NCBI RefSeq assembly: GCF_014898055.3
Contig: NW_023601212.1
Coordinates: forward strand, 33,344,329 to 33,408,328
Reading direction: 5' to 3'
DNA length: 64,000 nucleotides
Source: Talpa occidentalis
Lineage: Eukaryota > Chordata > Mammalia > Eulipotyphla > Talpidae
How positions within the stretch are numbered: position 1 is the stretch's first letter; each line of letters opens with the position of its first letter. The position numbers were made by a program, and so were the translations under genes. Below are positions 59,337 to 64,000 of this stretch, one piece after another. The notes beneath the pieces are model-generated. The model saw only the letters and a program-made list of their open reading frames with translations, did not search any database and was not told the DNA's origin.

Positions 59337-60780
59337 GATCAATATGGTGGCGAGGAAACGCTGCGAGTAAGACCTCCCATAAAAAAAAAGTTAATAGGGA
59401 GGAAAAGCGGCAGGTCCCTGTGAGAACTGGGACACAGAAGATAAACGGGTGACTCTGACAAACTGCCCGAAGAAGAAAGTTGCCATAAAAGAGGACTAGA
59501 AGGGAGGAAAGCTCAGAACCCTGCTACCCTCCCCCACCCACAAAGTTGGCACTCTCCGACCAACAGAAAGGAGGAAAAAAAAACCAGAAAACTAAAACAA
59601 CCAACAAGAACAAACTACGCATCAAGAACAAACTACGTGGGACTGTGAGTGGAAAGGAACTATTTCAGCCGCCATACCCTGTGAACTGGAACTGTGGAGA
59701 ACGTGCAGAAATCGATGGGGAGGTGAGCAAACAGCTCCAAATGCCATTAGAGAAAAGCGAAGATTCCCAGGAGATCTACAAATAGCCCAAGTCCAGTCAG
59801 TAAGCTTGTGCGGAAAAGCAGCGACCTAGGCTTGTGGGGAGATGATCGGGAGCCCTCATTGAGGTGAATGTCTCTCACTGAGTAATCAGAAACCAGGCGC
59901 CTGGACATGGGAGCAGGGTGTAAAAGGTGACATTTCTACAGACACTGAACTGGGCCATAGTCTGCGTCCTGGACCTGAGGGCTTTGGAACTGAGACCCGG
60001 GGCATGAAATTCGGGTCATGGGATCCTCACAATGGTGGGGCACAGGGCAGACACAGCACCCCAACGCCATTAAGGTGCTCCACACCACCCCCACGCTATA
60101 CCCCCAACCCATGAGGTAAAAAAAGTTCCCGAAGGACACTGGGAAAGATCTCTGGCGCCACCTAGCCGCCAGAAAAAAATCACCAACCCCCTATAGTTGG
60201 AAACCAGAGATCCCAAAAACACGCTTGGGCTTTGAGAGAGGGTGGGCCACGCAAACAGGGATAAGGAGGGAAATAAGGCATGGAGCAAGACCCCATCCTG
60301 GAACAGAGAGCCAGGCACAGGAACTGGGGCATGGGACGCGCCATAGCAGCGAGCACTGCACAGGGTGATAGCCAGCAATTTGGATCTGATAGCCCTGGAA
60401 CTGAGACCTAGAGCGCAGAATTTGGGGCGTGGGATCCATACAGCTGTGGGCACACACCAGGTGAACACGGGGCAGACACAGCACCCAGCTTGAATAAGAG
60501 CCCCTGTGTTGAGGTGGTCCCCTCTGCCCCCCTCCACTACTCAGAGAACCACTGGGAAAAAGCACAGGTCAGCAAGTACGGGTCTTTGGCACCACCTCAT
60601 GACCAGAACTAAATCACCAACTAGTTGATTCCCTGTTGGAACTGAGTAACTACAAAGGGAGGGAACTGTAAGGGACAGAGCCCAGCAATACAGCATCAAC
60701 ACCCTGGTGGAGTTTTGGCCTAGCAGTGCTGGTCTCAGTCTGGTAAACAGTTTCCGACACCCCTAAAGGAGCACTCCAAA
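59337..60780 (+). promoter_or_regulatory. L1 5' UTR with two imperfect ~420-bp tandem units
   Basis: Landmarks repeat: gaactgagacc at 59987 and 60398 (411 bp apart); gggcagacacagcacc at 60045 and 60470 (425); atcaccaac at 60179 and 60613 (434). The varying offset shows indels between old, diverged units. The first ~400 bp is shared with the short-promoter L1. Confidence 0.75.
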
Positions 60781-60781
60781 A

Positions 60782-61776
60782 AGATGCCCTAAACACCAGT
60801 GGCAGAAGGTCCCAAAACATAGAACTAATTAGAAAGCAAACAACAGGGAGAAGAAAAAATATAAATAACCAAGCAAGCCAGCAGGAGGACACACCACAAA
60901 AAGAAATTCAGTCACCAGAGCTCAACAATGACATGGAAGAACTTCTTGGCCTATCAGATAGAGAATTAATAATCATCCTGATTAAAAAGCGAAAGAAAAT
61001 GAAAAGGAAAAAAAAATGATTTGAGACAAATAATCACTGAACTGAAGAATGAAATTGAGACCTTAAGAAGGGAAAGAAAAGAAATGCAGGAGATAAAAAG
61101 ATTACTAGAGGAGATAAAGAACTCTGGGAAAAGCAATAAAAACAGATCCATGAAATGGAAGAATAGGTCAGTACTATCGAAGATACAGAAATAAAAAGAG
61201 CCAAAAGAGAAAAGGAGAGAGAAGTGCAAATGAAGCAGTGCATGGAGACTCTAAGACAATTATCAGACTCCATGAAGACAGGAAATGTAAGAGTTATAGG
61301 CATTCCAGAAGGTGAGGAGAGAGACAAAGGAACTGAGAAATTATTCAAGGAGATAATTGAAGAAAACTTCCCAAGCATGAAAAAGGAAATGAATATAGAC
61401 ATACAAGAAGCAAGATGAACTCCCAATGAGCACAATGAAAAGAAAACTACAGCAAGACATATAACAGTAAAGCTTGCAAGAGTCCAAGACAAGGAAAAAA
61501 TAATGAAAATAGCAAGAGGGAAGAAACAGATAACTTATAAAGGAAAACCAATCAGGTTAACTTCAGACTTCTCTGAAGAAACATTACGGGCAAGAAGAGA
61601 ATGGAGTAATATATTCAGCAAACTTCAAGACAGCAAATGCCAACCAAGAATACTTTACCCCGCAAAGCTCTCCTTCCTCTACAAAGAAAAAATATGGACC
61701 TTCTTGACAAACAGAAACTCCAGAAATTCATTACAACTAAACCCCCACTCCAAAAAATTCTACAAGAAGTCCTAAA
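60782..61776 (+). pseudogene. L1 ORF1 pseudogene
   Basis: The expected frame after the start region hits several stops (for example in the segment matching VSQRIRQIRKQ, near 60810-60870). Readable remnants: 61224-61418, with GNVRVIGIPEGEERDKGTEK of the RNA-recognition domain, and 61503-61775, with CQPRILYPAKLSF. Inactive. Confidence 0.9.
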
Positions 61777-61850
61777 GCCAAAACCAACTGAGGAATGAAC
61801 AAGAAGAACAGAATAAAGCAAGGAATAAAACTACAAAAAAGACAAACAAA

Positions 61851-62663
61851 ATGGCAAATACAGATGCCAACATATCAGTATTAACTCTAAATGTAAATGG
61901 ATTAAACTCATCAACAAAAAGACAGAGAGTAGCAGGCTGCATTAAAAAACAAAATCCATCCTTCTGCTGTCTCCAGGAAACACATTTAACCACAAAAGGT
62001 GAACACAGACTGAAAGTAAAAGGTTGGAAAACAATCCTACAAGCAAATGGACCAAAAAAGAAGTCAGGAACAGCCATACTTATATCAGATGAAACAGACT
62101 TCAAATTAAAAAAGGTAAAAAGAGACATAGGCGGGCACTCCATTATGATCAAGGGAAAAATACATCAGGAAGATAAAACACTCATCAACATATACTCACC
62201 AAATGAAGAGGCACCAAAATATATTAGACAATTATTATCAGCTCTGAAAACAGACATTAAAGAAAATACATATATAGTGGGAGACTTCAACACCCCACTC
62301 TCACCAATGGACAGATCAACAAGACAAAAAATAAACAAAGACACTAGAGCCCTAAATAACAACATAGAACTCATGGACTTAACAGACATCTGTAGGACAC
62401 TGTACCCAAAAAAATCCGACTACACATTTTTCTCAAGAGCGCATGAATCATTCTCCAGAATCGATCACAAACTGCGCCACAAGACAAACATCAACAGATA
62501 CATGAAGATCAATATCATTCCAACTATCTTCTCTGATCATAAAGGCATCAAGCTAGAAATAAATCATGAAAAGAAAACAAGGAACCCTCCCACTTCATGG
62601 AGATTGAAATCCACACTACTAGAAGACCACTGGACTAATGAGGACATCAAAGAAGAAATTTAA
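61851..62663 (+). pseudogene. L1 ORF2 endonuclease domain, open to codon 270
   Basis: 270 codons from MANTDANISVL to the stop after WTNEDIKEEI. This covers the whole apurinic-endonuclease-like domain that nicks target DNA. By position I see N14 (LNVNG), E43 (QETHL), Y115, D145 and N147 (GDFNTP), T192, D205 (RIDHK), S228, D229 and H230 (FSDHK). These are the same residues at the same numbers as the known human L1 endonuclease active site (numbers from memory). The stop comes just after the domain, and the RT part downstream is broken, so the element itself cannot retrotranspose. Whether a free endonuclease fragment is ever made is unknown. Confidence 0.9.
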
Positions 62664-64000
62664 AAATACTTTGAGCTCAATGACAAAGAGGACACCACTT
62701 TCCAGAATGTATGGGATGCAGCAAAAGCAGTATAAGAGGAAAATATATAGCAATACAGGCTCACATCAACAAACAAGGAAGAACTCAAAGAAACAACGTA
62801 ATCTCATATCTCAAAGAACTGGAAAAGAAAAACAAAAAACCCTAAAACCAGTAGAAAAAAGGAAATAATAAAAATCAAAGCAGAAATAAATGAATTAGAA
62901 ATTAAAAAAACAATCCAAAAGATCAGTGAAACCAAAAGTTGGTTCTTTGAAAAAATAAACAAAATAGACAAATCTCTAGCAAGGCCCACAAAGAAAAAAC
63001 GAGAGAATACTCATATAAATAGGGTTATAAACGAAAGAGGAGAAATCACAGCAGACTCAGTAGAAATCAAAAGAATAATCAGGGCCTCCTCTGGTGGCGC
63101 AGGGTTGAGCGCTGGGCTGCGAAGCTGTCCTCAGCCTCTGCAGCGCCAGTTCAATCCCCGGCCACTGGGTGAGGGTCCCACATGGCGCGCAGACCTCTCC
63201 TGCTGCCTGCTGCTCCCCTTGGCAGTGTGCTTCATCAGTCTGTCTTTTGTGCTCTCCGCTCTGGCTCTGGTGAATTCTCTCACCCTCCCACGCTTCTGAC
63301 TGTACCCAGTGCTCGTATAAATAAATAAATAAATCTTTAAAAAAAAAAAAAGAATAATTAGAGATTACTGTGAGCACTTATACACAAGCAAATTCAACAA
63401 CCTAGAAGAGATGGACAAATTCCTAGAACAATATAATCACCCAAAGCTGGACAAAGAAGAAATGGAACAACTAAACAGACCAATTATAAGCAGCGAAATT
63501 GAAGCAGTAATCAAAGCACTCCCCCAAAACAAAAGCCCAGGCCCAGATGGCTTCACAAATGAATTCTACCAAATGTTCAGCAGTGAATTAGTATCCTAAT
63601 ACTAATAGATTTCAATCTATTGAAATAGATTTCAATAATATATAGATTCAATCTCCTATCCTATACAAACTCTTTCAAAAAATTGAAAAAGAAGGAATAC
63701 TACCAAATACGTTCTACAAAGCCAACATTACACTAATACCAAAACCCAATGAAGAAGGCACAAAAAAAGAAAATTACAGGACAATCTCCCTAATGAACAC
63801 TGATGCAAAAATCCTCAACAAAATCTTTGCTAACAGAACCCAACAATGTATCCATAAGATAATTCACCACGACCAAGTAGGATTTATTCCAGGGACACCA
63901 GGATGGTTCAACATCCGAAAATCAATCAATGTAATGCAACACATCAACAAAAAGAAATATAAAAACCATGTGATAATATCAAGATGCTGGGAAAGCTTTC
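62664..64000 (+). pseudogene. L1 ORF2 remainder (linker and RT start), broken
   Basis: Readable pieces: 63411-63599 ([35 protein letters not shown]). The RT start near 63840-63960 ([20 protein letters not shown]) has further stops. Interrupted by a SINE (63083-63350) and by an AT-rich filler insertion near 63597-63652. Confidence 0.88.
63083..63347 (+). mobile_element. tRNA-derived SINE, type A, nested in L1
   Basis: Begins gggcctcctctggtggcgca and ends cgtataaataaataaataaa-tcttt. Flanks aaaagaataatcag (63069-63082) and aaaagaataattag (ending 63361) form the target duplication with one mismatch. Confidence 0.93.

Larger units (their letters stand above)
1..64000 (+). other. CWF19L2: CWF19L2 locus, internal part (introns plus six coding exons)
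   Basis: Six exons join in one frame on the + strand into a protein segment I recognise as CWF19L2. The protein belongs to the Cwf19/Drn1 family associated with late spliceosomes and the intron-lariat complex in the nucleus; fungal relatives interact with the debranching enzyme Dbr1 (family knowledge). Visible exons code for about 258 residues, judged from memory to lie in the second half of a protein of roughly 890 residues. Both gene ends are missing. The first exon here begins with one base finishing a codon begun upstream, and the last ends before the rest of the CwfJ C-terminal region. Visible introns measure about 1.9, 24.9, 1.5, 15.1 and 3.4 kb. Nearly all the size comes from inserted L1 and SINE copies. 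Confidence 0.93.
59337..64000 (+). mobile_element. Full-length L1 5' part, sense, continues past the window
   Basis: Starts ggatcaatatggtggcgagg. About 1.4 kb of 5' UTR with two imperfect ~420-bp units is followed by a broken ORF1, then ORF2 from 61851. It belongs to the same subfamily as the antisense element at 13108-20065 (shared promoter layout and ORF text). The 3' end and target duplication are outside the window. It lies in the CWF19L2 intron on the gene's own strand, where L1 polyadenylation signals are most likely to interfere. Confidence 0.92.

Noticed and set aside
1..64000. CRISPR arrays, bacterial operons, riboswitches, phage or retroviral genes
   Set aside because: None seen. 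Regular repeats here are SINE copies, microsatellites or L1 units, and the only RT signatures have LINE-1 motifs with no LTRs, gag or env.

Overview
This is a window of mammalian genomic DNA: AT-rich intronic sequence packed with LINE-1 and tRNA-derived SINE copies, older MIR/L2/hAT relics and simple repeats. There are no bacterial or viral gene clusters. The only host gene I can support is CWF19L2 (CWF19-like cell cycle control factor 2), on the + strand. Six consecutive internal coding exons are visible at 8795-8891, 10817-10909, 35799-35915, 37461-37598, 52734-52946 and 56298-56414. All have AG/GT borders and together give about 258 uninterrupted residues that run into the CwfJ/HIT-like C-terminal domain. 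The gene's first and last exons lie outside the window, so everything else here is intron.

The organism is probably a laurasiatherian mammal and perhaps a rhinolophoid bat. About 20 SINEs share a tRNA-like head (box A TGGCGCAGCGG, box B GGTTCGATCCC) and an AATAAA-repeat plus TCTT tail. From memory this resembles Rhin-1 of horseshoe and leaf-nosed bats more than bat Ves or whale/ruminant CHR elements. This assignment is an inference and was not tested by a search.

Layout: (1) 1-8794, intron before the first visible exon: five SINEs and a very old antisense L1 interrupted by a younger L1 3' end. (2) 8892-35798: two introns around exon 10817-10909. They hold a near-full-length but dead antisense L1 (13108-20065) carrying a nested SINE, a ~277-bp inverted repeat (22006-23905), an L1 with a nested SINE that seems to have transduced 3' flank (24381-25395), a mariner-like palindrome (31602-31668) and another antisense L1 (33404-35031). 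(3) 35916-52733: a full-length antisense L1 with a perfect 16-bp target duplication (40750-46320), whose ORF1 is entirely open while its ORF2 is broken by indels. (4) 52947-64000: a short sense L1 insertion with a 3' transduction tag (57499-57976), then a sense full-length L1 (59337 to the window end) whose endonuclease domain is still open with every expected catalytic residue.

I saw no undescribed multi-gene system. The best leads are transposon-biology details: two L1 promoter types, one of them with ~420-bp tandem monomers; two apparent 3' transductions; an intronic inverted repeat able to form a long hairpin; and a mariner MITE-like palindrome.
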